Assembly (NCBI GenBank): GCA_018398765.1
Contig: JAHBMJ010004716.1
Span: forward strand, 1-45,601
Origin: Chromera velia
Taxonomy: Eukaryota; Sar; Chromeraceae
DNA length: 45,601 nucleotides
Reading direction: 5' to 3'
Shown here: one piece after another, positions 32,400 to 44,063 of the stretch
How positions within the stretch are numbered: the first letter of the stretch is position 1
Layout: each line of letters starts with the position of its first letter
Position numbers and translations under genes: made by a program
The notes under the pieces: generated by a model
What the model was told of the DNA's origin: nothing
The model's database searches: none
What the model saw: the letters and a program-made list of their open reading frames with translations, nothing else

Positions 32400-33711
32400 T
32401 TTGGATTTGAAAGACTGGCAACGAGTTCGTAGTAGCATTTACTTCCTTTCTTACTTCTTGCACTTATGTCTCTCTTTCTCTCACGTCTTCTTTCAGTGCC
32501 GTTTCCCTTTTTTCTTCTTCCCACTCATTCATACTCTCTCAGTCTGCCTTCTACCAAACCCCTCTGCCGGCATTGTCGGAGTAGGTTCTCTGCTCTGAGT
32601 CATCGTTCCCATGCCCACCTGTGATCTTCCCCTTCGCTCCCAGACTCACTCAATGCAGTCAGCCCAAGCGTGAATGATTGCATTGCAAACAGAGAGAGGA
32701 AGCGAAAAGACAGGAAAAGAAAAGAAAAAGCGGTCTGCCGAATTGTGACGCAGGGCGCTTGTGTGTCGGGGTGATGCAAAGTGTGATGGAGAGACGGATG
32801 GGTGCCGCCCTCTCATTTAGAACTCGCTTCGAGAAGAGAGTCAAAAGGATAAGGGGCAAGCAACTGCACTAATGAAAGAACAGACAGAACAGTTCGGGAA
32901 AGAAGACACGGAAACAAATGGAAAGAACATGTGGTCATGGTCGTGTCTAGACGGTCATACACAAAAAGGGAGGAATTCACGAATGACGGACCAGATTTGC
33001 CTGTTTGCGGTTTGACCAGATTTTATGATTTTTCGATGCAATAGGACTCGTCGTGGCCTGAAGCACAAAGAGAGGTAAAAACAAAAAAGCAATGGCATGC
33101 ATGCAAAAGTGCATGGGTCGAATCGCAGTCCTCTGTCTGTCTGATGCAAATGATGTACAGTGCATGTCAAGTCAAAGACGGCGCGGACAAGCACGCGTGT
33201 CCTTGTCAATCAGGCAGACGTGCAGGTGTTGCCGTGTTGCTGTGTGTTTTGCGACTTCTTCAAATTTCTTGCCGGCTTTTTGGTGGCTCGTCTGACACGA
33301 TGAGCGAGGAGCACCCAGAGGTAGAGCCTCAGTACTAGAGAGGGGGTCACGAGCGGTCCTCAGGGAGAAAGCGAGCTTCGATCTCTACTCTCAGCCTGCA
33401 AGGTGGACATGTTGCGGATCGATCGGCACGCATTCACCCCTCCTTACGCGCCTTGTCACTTAATTCGAGCTAGGGCGCCAAGGGCCGGGTCCGATCTTGA
33501 TTTCTAGATTGCAGCACTGCATTTAGTGTTGAATTCAGTAGAAGGCTTTTTTGATGCCGCAGCGCGTTTCTGAACGCCGCTTTACGCCGTTTCACAAGCA
33601 ATCGACTGAAATGATCGTTTAGAATCTTAACTTTAGATGCGTGTTTCAAATTGAAAACCTAGTTTGGAACTGTTGTATTATACTCATTTTTACTTGTTTT
33701 ATTATATGCAG
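32400..33711. other. intergenic region downstream of EI24
   Basis: The first few hundred bases are pyrimidine-rich and probably EI24 3' untranslated sequence. From 32640 to 33600 there is mixed-composition DNA with only short frames of unconvincing composition and no clear splice pairs. AT content rises from about 33600 onward. I see nothing else here. Confidence 0.45.
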
Positions 33712-34518
33712 GATGCCACTTCCACAGGCTCCAGTGGCATGCCGGGGCCCAGCAAAAAATCGTCTGGACCAAAGCCTCTTAGTATTAATCCTCAGGGCCG
33801 TCTTGCAAAAAGACTGTCTGGAGTCTGGACGATGAAAGTGGAAAGACTGTCATGGAAACAGATAGAAAGATAGAAGTGGAGAGTTCGTTATTCAAGCACA
33901 AAAGATGAAAGTGAAGAGAAGTTCAATGTTTGTGTGTTTATCTTCATAGATGGGAGTTCTGGTTTGTTCTTATACTATTCCACAACCATTCATAACTCTT
34001 CAAACCATTTTAAGTTCTATCATTTTTTTTTTTTTAAGTTCTTTATCTATCTTTGTCAAAAGTATTCAGAATTTGGTAAATTACCCACAGTGGTACATAA
34101 ATTGTAACTAAAATTACGTAAGTTTACACATTTTTTTTTCTTTTGTTTCTATCTCTAATTTTATATGTCCAGCTGCAAATGGGGTTTTAAATAAACGTAA
34201 GTCTTTTCGGTTTTCCTACTAAATCTCTCCCCAACAAGAATTTTATAGAAAGGTAAACTCACAATGTATTGCTATGGTGAATATGTTGAAAATTCTGCTA
34301 GAAATTCCTTGTGAGGAAGTCTTTGTTGTTTTTTGTTCAAATGTTGTAAACTCCATCCTCCATCCTCCTCCAAATGATTCTGCTTTAAATTTTATATTTT
34401 AGGAAAGAAAACATTCTCTGTGGTCCAGGAAAAGCCAGCATCCAAGCATATGAAAACAGAAAAGAAAACTACAGAAATGAAACTGGAACAGACGTCAGCT
34501 TTTGTACGGAATTATTAA
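33712..34518 (+). CDS. candidate two-exon C-terminal fragment, unknown protein
   Basis: A clear acceptor (ATTATATGCAG) opens a frame at 33712 encoding a Ser/Gly/Pro/Lys-rich stretch (SSGMPGPSKKSSGPKPL). A donor after 33781 (CTTA/gtatta) joins in phase to an exon at 34403-34518 after TTATATTTTAG. That exon reads KKTFSVVQEKP, then a Lys/Glu/Thr-rich run, and stops at TAA. The splice phase fits, but the piece is short, low in complexity and has no recognised upstream exons, so it may be a gene remnant or chance. Confidence 0.25.
33828..33955 (+). repeat. isolated copy of the 38-bp minisatellite unit with its right flank
   Basis: Two or three diverged units (GATGAAAGTGGAAAGACTGTC, AGATAGAAAGATAGAAGTGG) are followed by the same exit sequence as the main array (AAGTTCAATG ... 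GTGTTTATCTTCATA). The array end and its flank are thus duplicated about 1.2 kb apart. Confidence 0.6.
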
Positions 34519-34632
34519 CCAGACGAGATTTAGAGCATATTGTTTATTCCAATGAGGGGTCATACACGCAGACAGACAAGAAAGATGAAGACTCAAAGGT
34601 CGTTATATGAGGAGACAAGGAAGATGAAGTGT

Positions 34633-35093
34633 AGAAGATGGAAGCGGAGAGGCTGTCATAGAAACAGACAGAAAGATGGAGGTGGAGAGGCCGTCGTGCA
34701 AAGACAGAAAGATGAAAGTGGAGAGGCCGTCATGCAAACAGATAGAAAGATAAAAGTGGAGAGGCCGTCATGCAAACAGACAGAAAGACGAAAGTGGAGA
34801 GGCCGTCATGCAAACAGACAGAAAGATGGAAGTGGAGACTCTGCGGCTGTCGTGCAAACAGACAGAAAGATGGAAGCGGAGAGGCTGTTATGAAAACAGA
34901 CAGAAAGATGGAGGTGGAGAGGCCGTCGTGCAAACAGACAGAAAGACGAAAGTGGAGAGGCGCCATGCAAACAGAAGATGGAAGTAGAGAGGCGCCATAC
35001 AAACAGACAGAAAGATGGAAGCGAAGAGGCGCCATGCAAACAGACAGAAAGATGAAAGTGGAGAGGCCGTCATTCAAGCAGGAAGGGTGAAAG
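34633..35093 (+). repeat. minisatellite of about 38-bp units
   Basis: About 12 tandem units on the pattern AGACAGAAAGATGGAAGTGG-AGAGGCCGTCATGCAAAC. Most units are 37-38 bp; one is expanded to 44 bp and one is shortened to 32 bp. Because 38 is not a multiple of three, the repeat shifts frame in each unit, so the long frames on both strands here are not evidence of a protein. Confidence 0.9.
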
Positions 35094-36062
35094 TGGAGAG
35101 AAGTTCAACGTCTACGTGTTTATCTTCATATAGGACTTTTGGCCTAAAGATTTGATCCTCTCACCACGTGTCCAGACAGAAGCTTGATTGAACTGTGTAT
35201 GCAGAGTTCGTAGCAAGGACAGTCAAAAACTTTAAGCTGCTGCTTAGCTGTATGCACAGACGCAGGATTGACTGCAAATTTGGACCTACTGGTGGGCCTG
35301 TTACCTCCATCCTGCAGATGTACAGGAGAATATGCAGCTATGTCTGTCCCATACCAGTTCTTTTTTACCATCGAAGATCCTATAGCTTAATTGATTTTGA
35401 TGCTCCTGCGGAGCATGCCGTGGCCCCGTTGAAAGGGAGAAACCAGGGGTCGCGCATTATCGCGTATGAAGGCCTAAATACGACTAAAAATTAGTCTGAA
35501 ATTCTCACTTATAGTTATAGCAAATCGATCTGCAAACTGTCTACAATACATATTCTTTATCTGAGTTTATAAAACTAATTTGCTATATTTTTTCTCATAT
35601 TTTTAAAAAGGAAAAAATGACGATCTAGAGAATGATTGACTCGTTTTCTAGTTAACGTGATCTCTCAATACACTAATAACTCGATTAGGTTCGATACGAA
35701 AACACAGTAAAAGTATCTGTGAAAAGGCCCCAGACACGAAGGACGGTCCGAGGACCGGGGAGGAGTGAGCCAACAGTATTTGACCTAGCCTTTGAAAGTG
35801 TATTACAGTGTCTGCATATATGTCTGCATCATTTATACAATAGTTAGTCTTTCATCATCTTTCACCCTTTGTCCTAGCCTTTGTCTCTCGATCTTGCTGT
35901 CTGTCTGAGACACTGTCAGTTTTTCTACTTCAATCTGGGTGCATCGGCCTCGATCTCTTTCTCCTATGCAGAACCGTACATCCATCTGGTTCTTTCCCTC
36001 TCTCGCTCTCTATCTCTCCCTGATCATGAGTCTTTGTCTGCCACCTGTCTGCTAACGTGTGC

Positions 36063-36265
36063 ACGTACACACACACACACACATACATATACACATAAAC
36101 ACAAACATATGTACACTTACGTACATAGAGAGAGAGAGAGAGAGAGAGAGAAAGTTCATACTCTCACCGCTACATTGCACGCACACATAAGCACGCACAT
36201 TACTCAGACTGACAAGCTCACACAGGTATAGATCATACATGCATGGATGGAGACATACACACTCA

Positions 36266-36319
<54 letters not shown>

Positions 36320-36320
36320 G
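36063..36320 (+). repeat. AC and AG microsatellite cluster
   Basis: (AC)n at about 36067-36083 leads into ACATAT-type sequence, then (AG)n at 36126-36152. (CA)n and (GA)n follow at 36259-36318. The AC-then-AG order occurs twice about 190 bp apart. Confidence 0.85.
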
Positions 36321-36750
36321 AACGGAAGATCAGATAGGGACGTGCTAAGGAATGTTCCCTTTCCTTCAAAGTTTCTAAGGCTTTCATTTCATTCACAGAC
36401 TGATACGCAGAACATTCAAAATTGTGCAGTGCAAAAAGAGGCAGTGGCCCTGGGCAGTAACCCCAAAGCAGGCAAGCAACCCAGAGAGTTTTGAGTGTGA
36501 TTTCAAGCAAGCAGACCTCGGTGCACCGCCTGGTGGTCGTACAAAGGAATATGCAGGCAAACACACACCGAAAGACAACCATACACACTAGCATACACAG
36601 GCCTTGCGGTAGGGTGGAGCGGGAATGTCACAGAGCCTTTCAGAGGAAGCTCTCACGTACGCACAAAAACACATGAGGCAGAAAGGCCAACACAATGAAA
36701 TACATCATGGATGTAGTCCTGCTAGAGCCTTGAAGCACAAGCTGCCCACA

Positions 36751-36765
36751 TTCTCTCTCTCTCTG

Positions 36766-36843
<78 letters not shown>

Positions 36844-36890
36844 TCTCTCTCTCTGTCTCACTCTCACTCCCGCTCTTGCTCTCACTCTCG

Positions 36891-36921
<31 letters not shown>

Positions 36922-36979
36922 TCTCTTGCTCTCTCTCTCTCTCCCTCTCTCCCTCTCTCTCTCTCTTTCTCTCTCTCTA
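36751..36979 (+). repeat. (CT)n tract of about 230 bp
   Basis: Nearly pure CT repeat with scattered CTTT, CTGT, CACTC and CTCG interruptions, the longest polypyrimidine tract in the window. The uninterrupted core is about 60 bp. Such homopurine-homopyrimidine mirror repeats can form triplex (H-) DNA. Confidence 0.95.
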
Positions 36980-38316
36980 TGCCTCCTGGCCTTATACACA
37001 TACGCATACACCTATATATAATGTCATACAGACAAACATACGGAGAAGCAGACAGATAGGTAGGTAGGCGAGCAGGTGGGCAGGCAGGCAAACAGGCCAT
37101 ATTTTCATTCCAGGGGAGGGGAATTTTTTTACAGACAGCAAGACAGACCTAGAAGACAGACAAATAGTCAGTTACTGTGATTGTCTGTCGCTGTCAGTCG
37201 ATCAGTGGGTCAGTCAGTCAGTCAGGCAGTCAGTCAGCCAGTCTTTCACCCTTGCGCTTCTCCTCAGAGTCTCAGCACTCCTGCACTTAATCAACGTGCA
37301 CCCGGTCACTCAAAGGAGACAAATTTCAATACACATATAGCCTAAGGGACACAGAAAAATGTGGAACGGAGAAAGCCGGACAGAGCACATGAAGATAAAA
37401 CCACATCACAGACTGGCATCCACGCACATAAATACCGGAAAAATTTGTTTACAGGGGCACCGTGCATCGAAACGAGTATCGTGGACAGCAATGGGGGGAT
37501 ACTTTAAGATAGACATGTAGACGGACACGCTAGTGGACATGGAAACCCAACACGCCTACTCATTCACCCATTTACTCAAAGACACAAGGATTCACAGCCC
37601 AAAGTCAGTACAGACAGGAAATTACATATATTGCATGGCAGGCTCAAACAGGGTGAATAGAGCTAGAGGAAAGCCATAGGCACCCGGGTTCAGCAGCTCG
37701 CTCGCGGCAGAGAGTCGCATGCGCTTGCTAGCAGATTGTCTCTGACTGTCTCCCTTTCATTTATGGAGTGACTGTCAAATAAACAGGAGGAATACGAAGA
37801 CAGGAACAGATTGACCACTCACCTTTCCTTGGAGCAGGACAGGTGGAGACCTGACCAAAGGGCAGATCTGCTTAGCCTGGAAACAATATGAAACTCACAA
37901 CAGACAGATTGAGATGCGCGGAGACGGCGTTTGAAGAGTAGTGTTTTCACCCAGCTCTCACTCACTGTCACGCCTACGTCCGTCATTAAGTTGAAGGTTT
38001 CCCTTATCTGCTCACCCACATTACAAAGTCTGACAAAGCTGTCGAACAGCGCATCTGATAGCGCATCTGAATTCAGACCTCAGAGGCGGTCGAATTTAAT
38101 CATTTCAATCATGCATGCGCAAAATTTTTACTGCACGGTCCCGTAAGGCGTTTGCGACCCGAAATGATAGGAAGTACGTAAGTGGCGCGCGTGCGAAATT
38201 CGGTGTAGGGGGCGGGGCTCACCTTTACTTTTTTCCTTTTGGTTTGGGCTACAGATACCGTAGCTCGGGGGCCACGGCAATGCATTGGATCGATCTTGTG
38301 CCATGCACTGCGCCGT

Positions 38317-38590
38317 CCCGCACATATTGCTCGAGGGGCACGTTTCTCTCTGTATGTTGTGTGGAGGGATGGATTGTTTTCTCGCGACCATTCGCACGGA
38401 GCCCGCCAATTGAGTTGCATGCTTGCGTCAAAGAGTTAATCCCGCACAGGTTGCTTGAGGGGCACGTTTCTTAAAGTTTTTGCGGATATACAGTTATGCG
38501 CATGGTTCGAACTTTCCGCGACCGTTAATTGGCACGAACTTTCCATAATCGTTCGCACGGAGCTGTTGCATTGCACGTTGCATGACGGAT
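38317..38590 (+). repeat. diverged tandem duplication, about 125 bp
   Basis: CCGCACATATTGCTCGAGG-GGCACGTTTCT (38318 on) recurs as CCGCACAGGTTGCTTGAGG-GGCACGTTTCT (38442 on). Both are followed by CGCGACC and TTCGCACGGAGC, with a repeated AACTTTCC between. The second unit is longer and internally rearranged. Confidence 0.6.
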
Positions 38591-39310
38591 GGGTGTCGCG
38601 ATCAGGCTTCACTCGCGCGCGTTACTCTTTGAGCCAGGTCGCGGGGGTATACAGAACTAGACAAGAACCGAGGCCCTGGGCCCCAGCATTACATATTATG
38701 TCACCTAGTTACTAAGTTCTTTAATATGTTGTAGTACACAATTATACTCTAAGACCAAGTCTAGGTTACATTTTGAGCTGGAGATCAATGTAGATCAATG
38801 ATTATTGAATCAAACAATCGCCAAACCTTGGATGTCGGGCTTCCCAGGCGGGAAGAGGCTGAGTGGCAAGTGGGTGGTATCTCTTGCTCCTCCTGAAGAG
38901 AAACAAATGTCGTTAGCTTTCTCGGGGTTGCTAGTTTCTGGTTAACTCAGTGTGCCCTCTCTGAGCAAGCTTTTACGCTCTTAGACTAGCAATGCATGTA
39001 TGCTCAGACTGCCTTCTGCCATTGAGACATGATGACTGCCGGGTTTAGTCAACATCATTATCATTATCATCATCAAATCATCATCACATTATCATGATCT
39101 AATCATGATTATTATTGTATGGTTAGTCAGAACTTGGTCTATAGGCCATTATGTAATGCATGAGTCTAGGGTACTGCTTTATTACCGTATTGTAAGATTG
39201 ACATTCCAATGATGATTCCACATAATTCGATATAAAGGGGGGGATAAAACTCTGTCAGCTAAACGTGCTTCAATCCGGATGTACTCAACGCTGAATTAAT
39301 CATGTTCAGA

Positions 39311-39446
39311 CCTCCCTAAACCTAACTACCAGTTGAAAGTTCAAGCCGCATTTTTGGATAAGCTTGAAAGTCCGCGCCGCAGGTGTGGATCATTTACGGT
39401 GTCTTAAAAGCCAAAGCCGCATATCTAGACGGTGTCTTGACCATCT
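39311..39446 (-). mobile_element. MITE-like element, truncated third copy
   Basis: Matches the right-hand part of the elements at 19341 and 19715 in reverse orientation: CCTCCCTAAACCTAACTACC, then CAAGCCGCATTTTTGGATAA, then AAAGCCGCATATCTAGACGG. Similarity stops near GACCATCTACTGG, so the other inverted terminus is missing. Confidence 0.6.
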
Positions 39447-39718
39447 ACTGGCGTGCAGTCACGCATGCAATTAGTTGGACTCTATCTAGCCTATAGCATT
39501 GTCCAAAAGTCCTCATCGACAATGTTATGCACAAAGGGTCTTTTCGAACTCACGATTTGCATATATCAATCGACAAAGAAGAAGGAAGGGACGAAATAGG
39601 AGGGTGGATTTTCTGAATGCCATCTGACAGTGTTAGAGTTACAGAGCCACCTGCCTGTCTTGACTGACCGAGAGTCTCCGTCGATCTCTTTCACGATGAG
39701 TTGTGTTTGTTTCTGCAG

Positions 39719-40028
39719 GCGGAGCTGGACAACTTGAAGGTCCGACTTTCAGCAGCGTATGAGAGGAGGGCAAAGGAGGCTGCATAAAAGGAAGAGAAAA
39801 GGTGAGGTCTTTTCTGTCAAGCTGAGGTTCTTTTCAGTAGACCTGGTCCGATAGTCTTTTCCCTTCCCTTGATCTCAGACATTCTCGCGGTGTCTGGCTT
39901 TTAAAGTTTGTTTCTCCCTGTCTCTTTTTGTTCCTTCCAGGGAGCAGAAGAGGAAGAAGACAGATGAGAAGAACAAAGATTCTAAAGGGGCAGACGAGGG
40001 CCTCCGGAGAAGGAACTTCAAGTCTTAG
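39719..40028 (+). pseudogene. two-exon coiled-coil fragment with an in-frame stop
   Basis: After a strong acceptor (GTTTGTTTCTGCAG) the exon 39719-39801 encodes AELDNLKVRLSAAYERRAKE, then A-A and a TAA at 39785-39787, then KEEKR up to the donor AAAAG/gtgagg. The next exon, 39941-40028 after CTTCCAG, continues in phase with EQKRKKTDEKNKDSKGADEG and stops at TAG. The reading is natural on both sides of the TAA. This is therefore either a terminal exon with a 3' UTR intron or the disabled tail of a coiled-coil gene. No upstream exons were identified. Confidence 0.35.
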
Positions 40029-40559
40029 AACAGACACTGTTAGCACTTCTGCAAAAGGCCCTACCCTGACTACGATTGCTCTTTCTGGTGACACTGTCCT
40101 TGCTGACGGTGGGGCTCTTCTGGGAGGTGCTGGGAGGCCCTCCGACCTCCGGTCGTGCTCCCATAAACCAGCCTGCGGGCCCTAGGCTAAGCTCGGGAGA
40201 CAGAAACCGCCAAGGTCCATCTTTTTCCAATCTTATTCCCTTGCTTTGTCTCATGTGTCCTAGTCATGCGTCAGAAAAGAGCTAGACCCAGTTTATTCAA
40301 ACAAAGAAGGGCCCGATCGGGCCCGATGCGTATTTCACTGGTCCACGATTGAATTATGAAGAAGCGGTCGGAATTTGTGTACTATCAGCGAGCGTGGGGG
40401 GATGGGCATGTGCATGAGGGGCAATGAAGGGCGTGCAGGGGTTGCAATTAAGGGTGAGTGGCAGGGCAGGCGGGCCTCTTCACACTGTCAGCTAGTATTA
40501 ATCCAGGTACTATATTGGAATGATTTCTTCTCCCATTTTGCCTCATAACTTTGTTGCAG

Positions 40560-40687
40560 ATCGCATAGGCATGTGTGATGGTGGGGAAGTTTTGTTTGGC
40601 AGAACGCCCTCATTTTTACATCACCAGCAAAGCGTTGATGTTGCACCTGATCCAAATGGCCTACAGAGTTCAGCGATGTGCTCATAG
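40560..40687 (+). other. candidate isolated terminal exon
   Basis: A good acceptor (CATAACTTTGTTGCAG) opens a phase-1 frame with RIGMCDGGEVLFGRTPSFLH and later DVAPDPNGLQSSAMCS before TAG. The composition is protein-like. No in-phase upstream exon was found. An overlapping 93-codon frame in another phase competes with it, so this is only a candidate. Confidence 0.2.
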
Positions 40688-40699
40688 ACTTAAGGTTGT

Positions 40700-43600
40700 A
40701 GTACAAGAGAAGGAGAGAAAAATGCAGGATGAAGAATCAGCTGAGGAACCGGTTTTGGTGGGGATCCGAATCAGGCGCCGGAGTGCCATTGAAACAGTTA
40801 CAACCTCTGAAAGTTTACTGATCTGGGTCATACCGGCAGAGGATGGCAGAGGCTAGTACTTTGCGGTGACCGTCCCTTACAAACGGCACACTGTCAGACA
40901 CAGAGTTTTCGGCTGCCCTACGAAAGGGGATCGTGGAAGCAAACAGGAAAAAGTGGGAGTCTTCAAACTGGACAGACTCTTCTAGAGATGAGTAAGACTC
41001 TGGACTAGACTCTGGAGATTCCCCCTCAGAGTCCAACTTTCCTCGTCCATCTCTCAGCACACAACACAACACCATATGAAGAGCTATGAAGAGCTCATGC
41101 TCCCACCCTTGCAATCGGATAGGACTTCTTGTGTCCACTTTTAGCTTCCTATCAATAGGGGCGCAGGATTGACATCAATTTGAAAAGAAGTCTTTTCTGC
41201 TCTACTAATGTGTCCATGTACTCTCCATCTATTTCTCTGACAGTGTCTTTTTGATTTAGTCTTTAAAACAGACATGATGACATTGTGTCTGCATCCCAAA
41301 ACAAGTATGCATGTTTCTCGCCTCTGGTAGCTGCATCAGAACCCGACTAAGTTATGCAGACGTATATGCTCACCTGTTTGATACATGACACGATCGAGTT
41401 TTGCTGATTGAATGAACAGTGTCACATCATGTGGCCCCAGACCGCGACTGGCTACTCGCTTTGCTGTACTCGAAGTCGAGGGTTCACACGGATTTGTTCC
41501 CGTCTTTCTCTAAGTATGCAGTTGTATTTGAAGAATCTTGTCCAATTTGAAACCGTGTGTCTTTATGTGTATCTTCTATATTTTTCTGCAGACTGAGTCT
41601 CTGCGGATGCGGAGCAAGCGATTCGAGCCTCGATTTTTCTGACTGGTGCATCTCACGTCCCCTTGCCCCAACCCCCAGGTCCACCTCCTTTCCACCCACC
41701 CCCACCTCCAGGTCCACCTCCTTTCTAACCATGCAGAGCCAGGAAACAGAGAGGGAACTGGTTCAAGTTTTAAAAATGTCTTTTTGATTTTGAAAAAAGA
41801 AAAACTCACTCCAAACACTCATGTAAAACATGCTAAGTTTGTTAATGAACGAAAGTGCAGGTGTAGGAGTGAGGTCAGCAACAGGTGGCAGCTATATAAA
41901 GATGCCACAACGGACTGTCAGCCATGGGGGGCCCGGGGGGGCTCTTCTTTGAGGGTTGGTCGGATGCGGCGTTCTTTACATTCCTCTGGCAGAGGGTTTT
42001 AGGTGTAACATGCATTGCGAGCGGCCTCACGCTCTTATTGACAATGTAAAGCTTTTAAAAGTCGAGCAATTCCAAGCAGATTGGAGAAGTAATCGCAAAT
42101 AGGCACCTCTTTCAACCTTGTTACCTGCTAGGTCACCTGCTCGATTTTGTTTAGACTTCAGCATGATTCTACCAAAAACATCAGTAGTGAAGCCCACATG
42201 CCGGGCCCCTCAGTAGTGCACAGGATGAGTAACGGTCTTTGTGGAGCGGGGATCGATAGGGGGGAGGAGCGGGAAAACCTTTTGGGTTACGGGTGCGATC
42301 TTCGTCTTTTTTTTTTGCCTTTTCAGAGTCTTTGAAGCCTTTCTATCCGTTGATCTCTCTCATATTCTCTGTCTCTTTAAATCTGTTTGGGTATTCCAGG
42401 GAATCAATTGATTGACCATCTCTATGCATCCGTACTAAGTTGTGATGTTCAGTGCAGATGGTGGTGTAAGAGCTTTTTATTAAACTATTTGTATAGTTTG
42501 TGATTTCTACCTAGATTTCTACTAATTTTCTCGTAATATCCAAATTAGATCTTAAATTTGAAATCAAAGTTCTAGTCTAAGTTTACAATTGTTGAGCCGC
42601 CATGCCTGAAGTGCCCGCCGCCATACGCGCCGCCTTATAGATTGATGAGCCATGCCGAGCTGCATGCATGCATGTGCATGCTTCTTCATGCAATTTGAAT
42701 TAATTGCAATCAATAGTAGCATGCTCATAAAATGCAATGAGATGAAACGGCTGAACAATGAAAGGAACGGGAATATGCAATGCATCCCGTCCTTCAGTCT
42801 TTCCCTGTAAGAAGATCTTAAGAGACTCTAATGATAAGCTTCTAGTTGATAAGATCTAGTGGCTTCTAGGGTTTTTCAACAATTGACTTCTATTTGAATT
42901 ATATTGAATTATAAATGTATTGTGTAAGCCAGTGCGTGACTGTAATTTACATATAAGTATTTGGATTCCAAATTTTTGTTTAGATCTCTCTGTTTCTCTC
43001 TATATATAGTGTTACCACAGTGTAGAGTATATTTTAAACTATCGATTTTAAAATATTTAGGTACAAAAAATTAGTTTTATATTAGTTTTGTATACTACCT
43101 AGTCCACTATAGTATATTTTTAACAATTAAAGAAAAAATATGTTCAAATGCCAGTGAAGTTTAATGGGCTCCAACTCTCCTAATTCTTCTCAATCGCGAT
43201 ATGGTAGTACGTATCTTTCTACCTATAGGTTTTTTAAGTTATGTTACAATTCACAAAAAAAAATATACCATATATATGCAGATCTAGATGCAAATCGACT
43301 TATCGAACTCAATTTGTCAATTAAGTACGATAAAGCAAGAGCTACAATTAAACTTTAGACTTACAATTCTGACCAGGAGTAGCCAGGAGTGGCCCCGGCC
43401 CCCGGGTAGCCCCGGGTCTTATAACTACTACTAAGTCTCGTAAAGTTTCGTACTTGGAAGCTATTTGGGAAGTCGATCTCCCCAGGGAAGAATGTTTACC
43501 AGTCGTTTTGCTGGTATGCTTTGATCCTAGGTTTGATTCAAGGTTTGATACCTTTGATCTAGCCTTTGATTGAGGACCGAGTTGAGGTCTGGGTCGAGAT

Positions 43601-44063
43601 CTAGGTCGAGATGCTGAAAGGATGGCCAGTGTATTGGCCACTCACCATCAAGGAATGTCAGGAGGATAAGAGAGTAAAAGGAGAAGAGACGGGGAAGAAA
43701 ACTGCACTACAAATTGAAAGCAGCCAGACACGTCGGCAACTTTCTTCTGTCTCTCTGCCTGCCTGCCTGCCTGCCTTTCTGCCTTGCATCGAGGAGGCTC
43801 CCGCTGTGCTCTGACTTCTCTGTCTCGCTTCCACTTGCGCGCAAATTGGCACGCGAAAGGGGGGCATGGCAGTTGCACTGGTTTACAGACAGGCCGCTTG
43901 CCTGGGCTTTTTTTGATATCCCGACTGCGTGTCACTCAGATGGGAGGAGCTGTGCTGTGCTGAACAAGGAAAGTCGGGGGTTTCTGAGTGAACTCACAAA
44001 CACCAGCTGGGAGATCCAGACAGCCCCGCGCTTTCCTCCTCCCTCTGTCAGATTCTCTCTCGG
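40700..44063. other. mostly non-genic region up to the HCCS gene
   Basis: 40860-42030 has mixed composition. At 41592 an acceptor (TTTTTCTGCAG) opens a short frame TESLRMRSKRFEPRFF and stop, and just after it CCAGGTCCACCTCCTTTC occurs twice. 42400-43360 is strongly AT-rich with no frames. 43360-43610 is GC-richer, with repeated GGTTTGAT and GTCGAGAT words. 43620-44063 is probably HCCS 3' untranslated sequence and flank, and has a (TGCC)n array at about 43758-43777. Confidence 0.45.

Larger units (their letters stand above)
35500..39300. other. long non-genic, repeat-rich region
   Basis: No convincing gene was found. 35500-35880 is AT-rich. 36060-36320 carries AC and AG microsatellites, 36751-36979 a long CT tract, and 37180-37245 CAGT/CAGC repeats. 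37300-37800 is anonymous. 38100-38700 is GC-richer with a short tandem duplication. 39050-39120 is an ATC-rich low-complexity patch. A minus-strand frame at about 38080-37866 has protein-like composition but lacks a supported gene around it. Confidence 0.5.

Noticed and set aside
34540-35090. Repeat-protein candidates on both strands over the minisatellite
   Set aside because: The 38-bp period is not a multiple of three and the frames stay open simply because the unit lacks stops; no splice context supports them.
34633-35093. CRISPR-like array
   Set aside because: Units are contiguous with no unique spacers, and the context is a eukaryotic nuclear genome.
35144-35494. Overlapping frames on both strands with Cys-rich stretches, considered as transposase remnants
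   Set aside because: No recognisable transposase motif or terminal repeats could be tied to them.
37866-38080. Minus-strand frame with protein-like stretch (GEQIRETFNLMTDVGVTVSE)
   Set aside because: Composition is suggestive, but no in-phase neighbouring exons or family match were found; kept only as a note.
38115-38474. 119-codon plus-strand frame
   Set aside because: It overlaps a diverged tandem duplication, has open frames on both strands and no splice-site support.
40575-40856. 93-codon plus-strand frame with a basic helical stretch
   Set aside because: Its upstream in-frame TAG and the good acceptor at 40559 favour a different phase; evidence is too thin for a gene call.
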